A stretch of DNA of 64,000 bases, taken from NCBI GenBank assembly GCA_050012135.1, contig JBEKHT010000005.1, positions 15,138 through 79,137 of the forward strand, read 5' to 3'. The notes beneath the pieces were generated by a model. It was not told the DNA's origin, ran no database searches, and saw nothing but the letters and a program-made list of their open reading frames with translations. This DNA is from JBEKHT01 sp050012135. Its GTDB lineage: Bacteria > Chloroflexota > Anaerolineae > Anaerolineales > RBG-16-64-43. Of this stretch, positions 1 to 7,965 are shown one piece after another (within the stretch, counting starts at the first letter, position 1; the number at the start of each line of letters is the position of its first letter). Made by a program: the position numbers and the translations under genes.

Positions 1-384
1 GTGACCCTGGATCCAGTCCCACTCGACCTGGTGCGCGCCCATCACGGCGAGCAATTCCTCCCACAGGTCCTGATTCAAGACCGGGTTCCCCGTCTTTGTC
101 CGCCATCCTCGGCGACGCCAATCACTGACCCAGCGCGTAATGCCCAGCCGCAGGTACTCCGAATCGGTGTGCAGCCGAACGTGAGCCGGCCGGGACAGTC
201 CTTTGAAGACCTCGATAGCCGCCCGAAGTTCCATGCGGTTGTTGGTCGCATGGGCTTCTGCCCCTGACAAGGTCCGAGTACGCCCATGGACCACAAGGAG
301 GGCGCACCAGCCACCGGGACCGGGGTTGGGGACACTTGATCCGTCGGTATAGGCGTCCACTTGCAGCACTTCCTTCTGACCCAC
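1..384 (-). CDS. rnhA: Ribonuclease HI, 3' end cut by window edge
   Basis: Endonuclease that cleaves the RNA strand of RNA-DNA hybrids in the cytoplasm. The visible 128 residues begin VGQKEVLQVDAYTDGS and carry three of the four expected catalytic acids: Asp in VDAYTDGS, Glu in NNRMELRAA, and Asp in LHTDSEYL. The fourth Asp, after WIQGH, lies beyond the window edge. The start is a GTG at 384, because no ATG lies near and an AGGAAAGG-type ribosome binding site sits just upstream. Bacterial RNase HI is usually about 150 residues, so only some 20-30 are missing. The next gene on this strand is far upstream, so it has its own leader, which contains two GC hairpins. Confidence 0.9.
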   Translation of the reverse strand, partial: MGQKEVLQVDAYTDGSSVPNPGPGGWCALLVVHGRTRTLSGAEAHATNNRMELRAAIEVFKGLSRPAHVRLHTDSEYLRLGITRWVSDWRRRGWRTKTGNPVLNQDLWEELLAVMGAHQVEWDWIQGH

Positions 385-1126
385 GAGAACCTTTCCTTTC
401 CCCCGTAACCCTCTTGGTCTGGACCGATGCCTGTCCCTTCGGTCCGGCCGGTCTCCCGAGGGGGCCGTGCCCCCGATCCAGTCTATCCTACTTTTGTCCC
501 TTGTTCGGGTGGACGCCTCCTTCCGGCCTCCCACGCTCCGATCTTCAATCCTCACCTCGGAATGCAATCCGCACCCCCTGGGGGGCGGCCAAACCTGCAG
601 GAAAAGGCCTGCCCCCTCTCACCCAAGTGCTTCCAGCATTCAAGAAGCCGAGCTGGAAGAGACCTCCTCGGGGGACTACGACCGCGACGGACAAGAAGGA
701 GCCCTCGCGGGCGAGTTCCTCACACAAACCTTGCTGACCTCCGCCCATTTTCACCCGAGGGCAGGGTCGAGTAGCGAGCCGCTTGGCGAGCCCTTCGCGT
801 CTTGCAGGAAGGCGGGCCCTCTGCTTGGCGGCATGCCGCGGGTGAGAAAGCTGCCTGGCCGCCGTTTTCCTGCAACAGGGGTTGGGCCGCTCGGGCCGGT
901 AGGGTTGCATCGTGCTCTGCGCAGAGCGAGTCCCGCGCAGGACAGGGTCAAGTCGGGGGTTGTCCGGCGGGCCTTGGCGGCCCGCGCCTCTGCTGGGTGC
1001 GATGCACTGGGAGCCATCTGAAGCGTTTAGTCTCGGGTGGCCGCCTTCAGGGCGCGAGCTTTCGCGCCCATGGGCGTGTGGCCTGGGAATTGCAACCGCA
1101 GGGACAACCACCGCGGAGGAGCCTCC
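385..1126. other. Gene-poor region with GC hairpins
   Basis: Long stretch between two divergent genes with no convincing protein gene on either strand. By eye it contains several hairpins: GGACCGA/TCGGTCC (421-427 with 439-445), GGGGGC/GCCCCC (460-465 with 469-474), a 14-base palindrome around 914-927, a GC stem around 966-983, and GGGCGCGA/TCGCGCCC at 1050-1069. I looked for conserved sequence marks of RNase P RNA, tmRNA and SRP RNA and found none. It may hold structured 5' leaders for both flanking genes, an unrecognised RNA, or decayed sequence. Confidence 0.4.
1050..1069 (+). promoter_or_regulatory. Perfect 8-bp hairpin in the leader of the M23 peptidase gene
   Basis: GGGCGCGA and TCGCGCCC form a perfect 8-bp stem with a 4-base loop, 57 bases upstream of the start codon. 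No T-run follows, so it does not look like a standard terminator. Function unknown. Confidence 0.35.
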
Positions 1127-2788
1127 ATGGCTGAGTACCAGATTCTGCTCCTGCCCCGCCAAAGCTACTATCAATGGGTTCGGGCCGCAAGCGACTACGT
1201 TCAAGCGTTTGGAGCGAATCTCACCGCGGATGCCGATCGAGCCGGGCAGTTCATGCGTCCCAATCAGGTCGTCACGATCGCCGACGTCCCGGACGGGTAC
1301 GCCGGCGCTCCTTTTGGGGGGGACATAAAGTCGTGGTTCCGACGCTGCTACGCTGATGTCCGCCTCGACCCCGTTCCCGCGAAATCACCTGATGATCTCA
1401 AGTCAGCCTTGGCCTCCCGCATCGCCGCGCAGGACCGCTATGGGCACCAAGCGAGCCCCTTCTCTTTGAAATGGCCGACGGACTACCCCGTGATCACCCA
1501 GGCGTTTGGGGCCAACCCGACGATCTACCGGCGCTGGGGTTTCCCAGGGCACGAGGGGGTCGATATTCGCGCCCCCACCAATGCCAACGTGTACGCGTGC
1601 GCGGAGGGAACGGTTTTGGAGGTCCATGATGGCAGCGGCGGGCACCCTTACGGCCGCCATATTCGCATACAACATCGGGACGGGTACCAGACCGTCTATG
1701 CGCACCTGAAAACGCCCTTGGTGGCAGAAAACCATTTGGTGCGCTTGGGAGAGAGAATTGCCCTGGCCGACTCGACGGGGGACTCGACAGGAAGGCACTT
1801 GCATCTTACCCTCAAGAAGCAGGGGGCCACCGAGCTTGGTTTGACCAAGTATCCGAAGGACGTCGTAGACCCGACGCCCTACTTGGTTTGGCCCGGGTCG
1901 GCCTTCCCCTCCGCCCCCAGCGCCTTTACCCTACCCACCTCGAGCTATCCTTGGCCGGCAGAGAAGTGCCTTGCCGGCGTCCATGGGCGAATGGACGGTC
2001 CGCTCTCAGAGGCAGACTTCTCGGCGATTCGGAAGTCGCGGGTCGAGGCCATCAAACTCCAGTCGAACACCAGCGAGGCCAACGTGACCCAGCTTCGCAA
2101 GCTGGACAGCAAGTTGTTCATTCTGGTACGGCTTTTCGCTGATCTGTCCTTCCAACCTGTGACGGCTGGGGACTTCGTGCAGTGGGTGCAGGCCGAAGTA
2201 CAGCGAATGTACGCGCAGGGGATCCGCTACTTCGAGGTGCACAACGAGCCGAATCTGGGAGTGGAGGGCTGCCAGCGTTCGTGGGCGGACGGGGCCGGTT
2301 TTGGGCAATGGTTCCAAGAAGCGGCGGCCCGTCTGCGGGCCCGTTTTCCAGATGCCAAGTTCGGGTTCCCCGGGTTGGCTCCGGGTGATTCGGTTGAAGG
2401 AAAGCGCCAGGACGCACTTCTCTTCCTTCAGCAATCTGAGGAAGCCGTCCAGGTGGCAGATTGGATCGGCGTTCACTGTTTCTGGTCGCGCGCGGAGGAC
2501 ATGCTCTCGGCCTCTCAGGGGTGCCTCTATGAGGCCTACCGAAAGCGGCACCCGGGGAAATTGCTCTTCATTACCGAATTCAGCAACCCCTCCCCGGAGG
2601 TCGAGCCGCGGTCCAAAGGCGCTCAGTACGTCGAGTTCTACCAGCTGGTCCGTGACCTTCCTGGAATTGGGGCGGCTTTTTGTGTCGGGCTTTCCGCAAG
2701 CCACGGCTTTGAGGCGGAGGTCTGGCGGACCGAGAATGGCGAGTTGACTGAGATCCCGTCGATCATCGGGAGCCGGAGTGAACCCTGA
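1127..2788 (+). CDS. M23 (LytM) peptidase fused to a glycosidase-like TIM-barrel domain
   Basis: Predicted 553-residue protein. Residues about 130-260 form an M23 metallopeptidase domain with the zinc ligands in GHEGVD (His142, Asp146) and GRHLHL (His224/His226). M23 enzymes cut peptide cross-links of cell walls. Residues about 285-550 look like a clan-A glycoside hydrolase barrel (GH39/cellulase-like): EVHNEPN offers a candidate acid/base Glu374 and FITEFSN a candidate nucleophile Glu484, about 110 residues apart. The N-terminal 110 residues are unassigned. No signal peptide is visible, which is odd for a wall enzyme. The ATG at 1127 follows GGAGGA at good spacing; an in-frame start at 1037 has no such site. 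It stands alone in its transcription unit. Substrate unknown. Confidence 0.8.
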   Translation: MAEYQILLLPRQSYYQWVRAASDYVQAFGANLTADADRAGQFMRPNQVVTIADVPDGYAGAPFGGDIKSWFRRCYADVRLDPVPAKSPDDLKSALASRIAAQDRYGHQASPFSLKWPTDYPVITQAFGANPTIYRRWGFPGHEGVDIRAPTNANVYACAEGTVLEVHDGSGGHPYGRHIRIQHRDGYQTVYAHLKTPLVAENHLVRLGERIALADSTGDSTGRHLHLTLKKQGATELGLTKYPKDVVDPTPYLVWPGSAFPSAPSAFTLPTSSYPWPAEKCLAGVHGRMDGPLSEADFSAIRKSRVEAIKLQSNTSEANVTQLRKLDSKLFILVRLFADLSFQPVTAGDFVQWVQAEVQRMYAQGIRYFEVHNEPNLGVEGCQRSWADGAGFGQWFQEAAARLRARFPDAKFGFPGLAPGDSVEGKRQDALLFLQQSEEAVQVADWIGVHCFWSRAEDMLSASQGCLYEAYRKRHPGKLLFITEFSNPSPEVEPRSKGAQYVEFYQLVRDLPGIGAAFCVGLSASHGFEAEVWRTENGELTEIPSIIGSRSEP

Positions 2789-2818
2789 TCCTATCGGCGG
2801 GTGAGCGCAAGACTGGAG

Positions 2819-2851
2819 GCAAGGGCCGCGGCAACCGCCCGCGGCCCTTGC
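2819..2851. terminator. Strong hairpin between convergent genes
   Basis: A 13-bp perfect stem (2819-2831 with 2839-2851, 7-base loop) sits between the convergent M23 peptidase and acylphosphatase genes. There is no clear T-run on either side. Its position suggests a bidirectional transcription stop. Confidence 0.6.
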
Positions 2852-2874
2852 ATTGTGCTACGAGCCTTCCGGCC

Positions 2875-3162
2875 TCAAACATAGCGGACACGGAACCGAG
2901 TGAACTCGGAGGTGGGGGCCAGCCACTCGGATTCCACTCGGTCCACCTCGGCCGCGCGCGGACCCTTTCCCAAGTCCCCTAACAAGTCCACGAGAAGCGA
3001 CCGGGGGCCTTCGGCCACAACCTCCACAGATCCGCCGCTCAGGTTCGCCACCCAACCGGTTAGGCCGAGAACCTCGGCCCGGCGAATGACAAAGGCCCGA
3101 AATCCCACACCCTGGACCAGCCCGTGGACTCGGGCGTGGAGGCGAGCCGGATCATCCCTCAT
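2875..3162 (-). CDS. acyP: Acylphosphatase
   Basis: Small cytosolic enzyme (95 residues, normal for the family) that hydrolyses acyl phosphates. The family signature is clear: HGLVQGVGFRAFV carries the phosphate-binding loop and the catalytic Arg, and GWVANLSGGSVEVVAEG carries the catalytic Asn. The start MRDDPARLHARV follows GAGG; an upstream in-frame ATG at 3306 would add about 48 residues without family similarity and overlap the previous gene. Last gene of the rseP-HEAT-exonuclease run, 137 bases after the exonuclease. Confidence 0.9.
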   Translation of the reverse strand: MRDDPARLHARVHGLVQGVGFRAFVIRRAEVLGLTGWVANLSGGSVEVVAEGPRSLLVDLLGDLGKGPRAAEVDRVESEWLAPTSEFTRFRVRYV

Positions 3163-3299
3163 GGCAACCTCGAGCGCGCTCAGAGGGCGCGTTCCAATCT
3201 GTTTCCGACCTGGACGGCTGGGGCCTCCCTGGCCTTGCGATCCCTGAAGTTCCTTCCAAACCCCCGCCGGGCCAGGCGCCTCCGCCTGGCGTGGAGGGG

Positions 3300-3851
3300 C
3301 TACCACGTAACCGGCACGGATCTCAGCCGGAAGCCGCGGTCCCGGAAGGAGACCTCGTGGTGGGCCCGTCCGTGTTGATAGAGATGCCAGGTGAGAGCTA
3401 CGTCCTGCTGGCAGTAGTCGAGGACTCGGTCAATCTGCCCCTCACGATACCAAGCCACCGCCTGAATGCCGTCCGCCAGCTTCTGCGAGCCCAGGGTTGC
3501 TGAAGCCACCGCCTCGAGGGACAGACGAAACCCGAGCGCCTGATACAGATGTTCCAGCAGATCGATGGTGGGCAGCCCCGCGAGGTCGCCTCCCCCGTAG
3601 GGCTTCAAGACGCGGTAATCGAAGCGTTTCACGTTGTAGCCGATGACGCGGTCCGCCGTGCGCATGAGGCTGAGGAGCAGCTCGACTTGATTCTCCACGA
3701 AGCGGTGATACCGGTCGGACTCGACCTCGTAGACCACCGCGGCCGCCATCCCCAGTCGATCGATGAAATTCCAGCCGCCCACGTCCTCCGCCAGGGATTT
3801 CGTTTCAAGATCAAACACGAGGGTCGGCTTCTGAGCCACTTGCGGTCCCAA
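3300..3851 (-). CDS. DnaQ-like 3'-5' exonuclease domain protein
   Basis: A 183-residue protein resembling the exonuclease domain of family B DNA polymerases and related stand-alone proteins. All DEDDy motifs are visible: FDLETK (Exo I, Asp and Glu), IGYNVKRFDYRVL (Exo II) and DYCQQDVALT (Exo III, Tyr and Asp). It probably trims DNA or RNA 3' ends. No polymerase or helicase domain is attached. The start is uncertain: TTG at 3851 is given, but GTG at 3839 has a better GGGA site. The frame stays open upstream without an ATG, back to a stop about 45 bases away. It lies between the HEAT-repeat and acylphosphatase genes. Confidence 0.75.
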   Translation of the reverse strand: MGPQVAQKPTLVFDLETKSLAEDVGGWNFIDRLGMAAAVVYEVESDRYHRFVENQVELLLSLMRTADRVIGYNVKRFDYRVLKPYGGGDLAGLPTIDLLEHLYQALGFRLSLEAVASATLGSQKLADGIQAVAWYREGQIDRVLDYCQQDVALTWHLYQHGRAHHEVSFRDRGFRLRSVPVTW

Positions 3852-3963
3852 GAGAGCCAGAAGGAAATTCGTTCTGCGGCCGAACCGGTCTCAAACCGCC
3901 GGGGGTCGGTCTGTCCATCGGCGTGTGCCGCCTGGCCTGCCCCGGGAGGCTCCATGCCAGGGG

Positions 3964-4926
3964 CTAGTTCAGCTCTTCTTTTCCCGGGTGGAAATCCAAG
4001 AGGGTGAAATCGCCCAACCCGCTTCCGAATTCGAGACTGCCCATTGCGTCTTCGACGAGGTTTCGCTCGCTTGGCGTTGCACGGGCATGGTAGTTCTCCA
4101 GGGCCCTGCGCGACCTTCCTCCGCCGATTTCTCCCAGCGCCCAGATCGCCCGCTTGCGCACTTCCGATTCCGTATCCTCCAGCAGTTCAATCAGGTCCGG
4201 GACTGCCTTCTTCAGCTCCAATTCTCCGGCAGCCCGAGCCGCCTCGCAGCGAACCATGGCGTTCAAGCTTCGGAATTCCCGGGTGACATAGCTTTGCCAT
4301 GCGTCTCCATCGGCCGTACGGCCCATGGCCAGGAGCACACTGCTTCGGACGACAGGATCCGGATCTTCGTAGTAGGCTCTCAACACCTCGGGAACCTCGT
4401 CCCGCGAAGAATATCCCAAGGACTCCACGGCCCTCCGGCGAAGATTCATGGGCAAATCGCTACGAGCCAGGCGCAGCAAGCAATCTCCGATGCGACGCCC
4501 GAGATCGGCCGAGATCTCTTCGTACTCGGACAGGAGCAGGAAACTGCCCAGTGCGATCACAGCCTGCAAACGCACCTGCAGGTCCGGGTCGCCTTCGACC
4601 AGCTCCAAGAACTTCTCCCCCAGACGCCAGTCCTTACTCTCCCACAGACCCCGGATAGCGAGGGCGCGAACCGAGCCGTCCTCATCAGAAAGAGCCAGGC
4701 GCGCAATCGCCTCAAAATCCAGTTCAATGCGCTGACCCGCTGCCTCGACCAAGCTTTCCAGCAAGCCACGCCGCACCTCCACCGGCATTTCCCGCATGAC
4801 CGCATGCAGGCGGCGCGTCTGATGAGAGTCCAGGTCGGACAGCCACACCAGGCAGCTGCGGCTCAGCCGGTGTTCCGCCTCCTGCAAGGCCCGAAGGGCC
4901 GACTCGAACTGCTCCGCGCTAGCCAT
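3964..4926 (-). CDS. HEAT-repeat protein
   Basis: A 320-residue, almost fully helical protein. Repeated units such as DPDLQVRLQAVIALGSF, DPDPVVRSSVLLAMGR and DTESEVRKRAIWALGEIGG spaced about 30-40 residues apart mark HEAT or PBS-lyase-type repeats, from roughly residue 75 to 290. Such proteins are scaffolds for protein contacts; no catalytic motif is visible. No signal peptide or membrane segment. It starts 10 bases after the rseP stop, so the two are surely co-transcribed. The partner is unknown. Confidence 0.75.
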   Translation of the reverse strand: MASAEQFESALRALQEAEHRLSRSCLVWLSDLDSHQTRRLHAVMREMPVEVRRGLLESLVEAAGQRIELDFEAIARLALSDEDGSVRALAIRGLWESKDWRLGEKFLELVEGDPDLQVRLQAVIALGSFLLLSEYEEISADLGRRIGDCLLRLARSDLPMNLRRRAVESLGYSSRDEVPEVLRAYYEDPDPVVRSSVLLAMGRTADGDAWQSYVTREFRSLNAMVRCEAARAAGELELKKAVPDLIELLEDTESEVRKRAIWALGEIGGGRSRRALENYHARATPSERNLVEDAMGSLEFGSGLGDFTLLDFHPGKEELN

Positions 4927-4936
4927 GCCAAGTCAC

Positions 4937-5992
4937 TCAGCGAGGAAGGATCGGATGGACCAGGTCCAGATAACTGATGTAGAGCATCAAACCGATCAGC
5001 AGCGCGAAGCCAATGGCATGAACGGCTTGTTCCCTTTCGGGAGGGACGCGGCGACCGCGAACGGCCTCAATCACGACAAACAGCAATCGGCCCCCGTCCA
5101 ATGCAGGAATCGGAAGAAGGTTCCCGAGTGCCAGGGCCGTGCTGATCAGGCCAGCCCATTGAAGCAGGATGACCCATTGGTCCGTCTGCTGGGCGGTTTG
5201 GACCGCGCGCACGGTCAGATCGTAGAGGCCTACCACCCCGATCGGCCGAGCCTGGTCGGGGGCAACTTGACCCTGGATCAGCTTGATGGGAAGCGTTACG
5301 ATCAGGAGGGTTTGCTGTTCGATCGTCTCCCCCGACCTCTGCAGAGCCTGGCCCCAGGAATAGTTGTTGACCAACTCAGCTTGCATCTCAATCCCCATCG
5401 GCCCCTGATTCGTGGGCCAAGAGGTGCGGGGCGTAATTCTCAGGCTCAGGCGCTCGGAGCCGCGCCCCACTTCCAGGAGGATGGGTTTTCCCAGATTGCC
5501 GTAGGTCAGGGAGGATAGGTCCTCGGGTTGATGAATCGTCTGGTTGTCCGCCTGGAGGATGACGTCTCCCTGTTGTAAGCCCGCGGCTTGCGCAGGCGAG
5601 GCCGGGGAGACGGAGGCCACCGCCACGCGATCAGGCCATCCGATCTTGAAGCCGAAGGTGAACACGATAAGGGCGGTGAGAAGGTTGGCACCCACACCGG
5701 CCAACAGGACGGCCGCACGCGTGCCCCGTCTGGCCGAGGCAAATCCGCCTGGCACACCGGGATCGTCTTCGCCCGCCAGCCGGACGAATCCCCCAAAAGG
5801 GATGGCGTTCAAGCTGAAGAGCGTCCCTCCTTGTTCGAACAGCTTGAGCAGCCGGGGAGGATATCCAAACCCGAACTCGGCAACGCGCACGCGCGCAATC
5901 CGTGCCACAACAAAGTGGCCGAGTTCATGAATGAAGATCAGGGATCCAAGGAACAGGATGGTGATCAGCCATCCAGGAATTGACGAAAGCAT
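4937..5992 (-). CDS. rseP: Site-2 zinc metalloprotease RseP (M50B)
   Basis: Membrane protease that cuts transmembrane segments, typically anti-sigma factors or signal-peptide remnants. 351 residues, somewhat short because there is one PDZ domain. The HELGH zinc motif is at residues 22-26 inside the first membrane helix. Then come FGYPPRLL and the FGGFVRL strand, a PDZ domain (about 115-200), and the second active-site motif LLPIPALDGGRLLF near residue 300 with the third zinc ligand Asp. The C-terminus ends with a membrane helix. ATG at 5992 follows GGAG at 6 bases. No dxr or cdsA sits next to it, unlike many genomes; the upstream neighbour is instead the isoprenoid decarboxylase, 183 bases away. 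Confidence 0.9.
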   Translation of the reverse strand: MLSSIPGWLITILFLGSLIFIHELGHFVVARIARVRVAEFGFGYPPRLLKLFEQGGTLFSLNAIPFGGFVRLAGEDDPGVPGGFASARRGTRAAVLLAGVGANLLTALIVFTFGFKIGWPDRVAVASVSPASPAQAAGLQQGDVILQADNQTIHQPEDLSSLTYGNLGKPILLEVGRGSERLSLRITPRTSWPTNQGPMGIEMQAELVNNYSWGQALQRSGETIEQQTLLIVTLPIKLIQGQVAPDQARPIGVVGLYDLTVRAVQTAQQTDQWVILLQWAGLISTALALGNLLPIPALDGGRLLFVVIEAVRGRRVPPEREQAVHAIGFALLIGLMLYISYLDLVHPILPR

Positions 5993-6036
5993 GAGACACT
6001 CCGGTCCGGAGAACCAATCATGGCACCATTACACGA

Positions 6037-6042
6037 ATCATA
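6037..6042 (-). promoter_or_regulatory. Possible -10 box for rseP
   Basis: TATGAT on the minus strand, 44 bases before the rseP start, inside the 183-base gap that separates it from the decarboxylase gene. No convincing -35 box at normal spacing. The rest of the gap shows nothing recognisable. Confidence 0.3.
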
Positions 6043-6175
6043 TCACTGAGCCCGGGTGAGCTGCCGTCATGTTTTCCTGTGCGGGAACCGGGTCTTTCTT
6101 GCGATCCGCAATACTCGTGGAGGGGCTTGAAGATCCCACCGGGTCGACCCAGTCGCTTCGCAGGTGGCATTGACC

Positions 6176-7141
6176 TCAGGCTAGGGCGGCCGGGCCGCCC
6201 GGTTCCGCTTGGAGCACCTCCAGGACGCCGGGCACCCGTCGCAATCGATCCAAAGACTCGCGAGCCGAATCTCCCGTGGTCAAGCAATGAACGTTCGCAC
6301 CGGCGTCAATGCTAAACGCGATCGGTAGGCCCTGCGCTCGCCACCGACGAACGGCCTGGATGATTTCGACGGTCAGGGGCTTCCAGTATAGAAGCGGAGG
6401 GGTGGAGGTCATGATGACGGAGTGGAGCAGAAGGCAATCCTCTTCCACGATCTGGGCCAGCGCCGCGAAATCGCAGTCAAACAGGGCCCTGCGGCAGGCA
6501 TCCAGCCGCATCGGGGTGGAATCCACTCGCAAACGGTAGAGCGGGCTGCTCCACGCCGAGCGGTGACCCTCGGAAGAGGCCACGGCCTTTGGCTGGCGGT
6601 CGACGACGACGATCAGATCGGTCAGCTTCCAGTGCTCCGGCGGCAGGATGCTCGTCGCGAAGGAATCCAGATCGCCAGAGCCAGCCTGCCATTCGACGAA
6701 TCCCCCCGGGATGGACCGGCAAGCTGAACCCGAGCCCTGACGGGCCAGGCGGGAAAGACCCTTCTGATCGAGGCAGAGGCCGATGGCGGCCGAGGCGGCC
6801 AGGGTCAGGGCGGCAAAGGCCGAAGCGGAAGAGGCGATCCCTGAGGCCAGAGGAAAGTTATTCTCCGAGTCGACCCGCGCAAAAACCGAGCTCTTCGCCA
6901 GAGCGCGAATTCGCTCCAAATGATCCACCACCCGTGCGGACATCTCGGGCGAGGCTGGGCGACTTGCGAAGAACACCTCGTCCGCGCCCAGTCCCTCCCG
7001 GAAGTCTACGGTGGTGCGCGTGAATAAGGCACCCAGACTCATCGAGATGGATCCATTGGCTGGCAGGCGCAGGCGCTCGTCTCGATTTCCCCAGTACTTG
7101 ATGAGAGCAAGGTTCGGGTGGGCGATGGCGGTCGCCCTCAT
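6176..7141 (-). CDS. Mevalonate-type decarboxylase (diphospho- or phosphomevalonate decarboxylase)
   Basis: GHMP-family enzyme of the mevalonate route, 321 residues. Seen: LALIKYWGNRDERLRLP near the N-terminus, the ATP loop PLASGIASSASAFAALT, the GSACRSIPGGFVEWQAG block, and the catalytic Asp279 in FSIDAGANVH. Classical diphosphomevalonate decarboxylases have KYWGK; here the second Lys is Asn19. The neighbour is an isopentenyl phosphate kinase, and in Roseiflexus such a pair converts phosphomevalonate to isopentenyl phosphate and then to isopentenyl diphosphate, so phosphomevalonate is the more likely substrate. That is inference. The ATG at 7141 overlaps the kinase stop as ATGA; a TTG four codons earlier is less likely. 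Confidence 0.85.
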   Translation of the reverse strand: MRATAIAHPNLALIKYWGNRDERLRLPANGSISMSLGALFTRTTVDFREGLGADEVFFASRPASPEMSARVVDHLERIRALAKSSVFARVDSENNFPLASGIASSASAFAALTLAASAAIGLCLDQKGLSRLARQGSGSACRSIPGGFVEWQAGSGDLDSFATSILPPEHWKLTDLIVVVDRQPKAVASSEGHRSAWSSPLYRLRVDSTPMRLDACRRALFDCDFAALAQIVEEDCLLLHSVIMTSTPPLLYWKPLTVEIIQAVRRWRAQGLPIAFSIDAGANVHCLTTGDSARESLDRLRRVPGVLEVLQAEPGGPAALA

Positions 7142-7932
7142 GGCGAGATCCAAGTTCCAGCAACGGGTTTTCCGAGTAGTGCCGATGTGACGGCTCCTGG
7201 TTCCTCCCCCGAGAAGATCAGGGCCTGCAAGTCGGGCAACTTGCCGACGAGCTCGAGCATGAGCTCCACCTTTCCCGCCATGCCGCCGGTGACATCGGCG
7301 TCAGCACTGCCCCCCACCCGACCGCGATGTTCCCTCCACGTGGACGGGGTCAGCTGGGCGATGACCTGTGTTCTCCGTGGGAAGTCGGCATAGACCCCGG
7401 ATTCGATTCCCGCCAACAGGATGCGCTGGGGCCTGAGCCGCTCCGCCAGGTAGGCAAACACGTTCTCCGTGGAAGCGATCGTACCCCCTCGTTCCCGGTC
7501 AAACATCACGTCCCCGTAGACCATGGGCACGAGACCGGCGTCCAATGCGGCCCGGATGGGCTCGCTCGGCATCGCCACAACCCGCCCTGACTCGGCCAGA
7601 CCCCCTGCGGAGGGAGAAAAACGCACGACCGGGATGGCCTCCCGGCTGAAGGCGTCCACCGCCATCCGCGAGAGCATGTCCGCAACCCGCCACACCTCCG
7701 CAAAGCCGAGCCAATCCGCCGAAGTCCTCACCCCGTGGACGGTTCCATGACGCTCCGCCTCTACGTGTCCAAACGAGCCCGAGCCGTGACCCAATAGGAT
7801 CTGCAGTTCGGGAGCCTGGGATCGGGCCGAGGCGACCTCCTGCGCCAGCCGCCGGAGGACCTCAAGCCGCGGGGTCTTGGGCTTCGATTTCTCTGTGATG
7901 AGGGAGCCGCCGAGTTTGAGGAAGACCAGCAT
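7138..7932 (-). CDS. Isopentenyl phosphate kinase
   Basis: Amino-acid-kinase-fold enzyme (264 residues) that phosphorylates isopentenyl phosphate to isopentenyl diphosphate. FLKLGGSLITEKSKP at the N-terminus holds the nucleotide-site Lys, and ILLGHGSGSFGHVEA holds the family-specific His (His56) that distinguishes it from glutamate or uridylate kinases. VPMVYGDVMFDRERGG and ILLAGIESGVYADFP follow, then DVTGGMAGKVELMLEL near the C-terminus. Common in archaea and plants, known in Chloroflexota. It follows udk by 33 bases and overlaps the decarboxylase by 4 bases, so the three probably share one transcript. Confidence 0.92.
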   Translation of the reverse strand: MLVFLKLGGSLITEKSKPKTPRLEVLRRLAQEVASARSQAPELQILLGHGSGSFGHVEAERHGTVHGVRTSADWLGFAEVWRVADMLSRMAVDAFSREAIPVVRFSPSAGGLAESGRVVAMPSEPIRAALDAGLVPMVYGDVMFDRERGGTIASTENVFAYLAERLRPQRILLAGIESGVYADFPRRTQVIAQLTPSTWREHRGRVGGSADADVTGGMAGKVELMLELVGKLPDLQALIFSGEEPGAVTSALLGKPVAGTWISP

Positions 7933-7965
7933 CTTGTTTCCGAAGGGGAGATGGGGAAGGTGGTC

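Noticed and set aside
385..1126. RNase P RNA, tmRNA or SRP RNA in the left gap
   Set aside because: Conserved core sequences of these RNAs were looked for on both strands and not found by eye. A covariance search would settle it.
545..1204. 219-residue open frame on the minus strand in the gene-poor region
   Set aside because: Composition is that of random GC-rich translation (many Arg, Pro, Gly), no family motif, and it runs into the start of the M23 peptidase gene.
3925..4977. 350-residue open frame antisense to the HEAT-repeat gene
   Set aside because: Shadow of the helical repeats on the opposite strand; Gln/His/Arg-rich with no motif.
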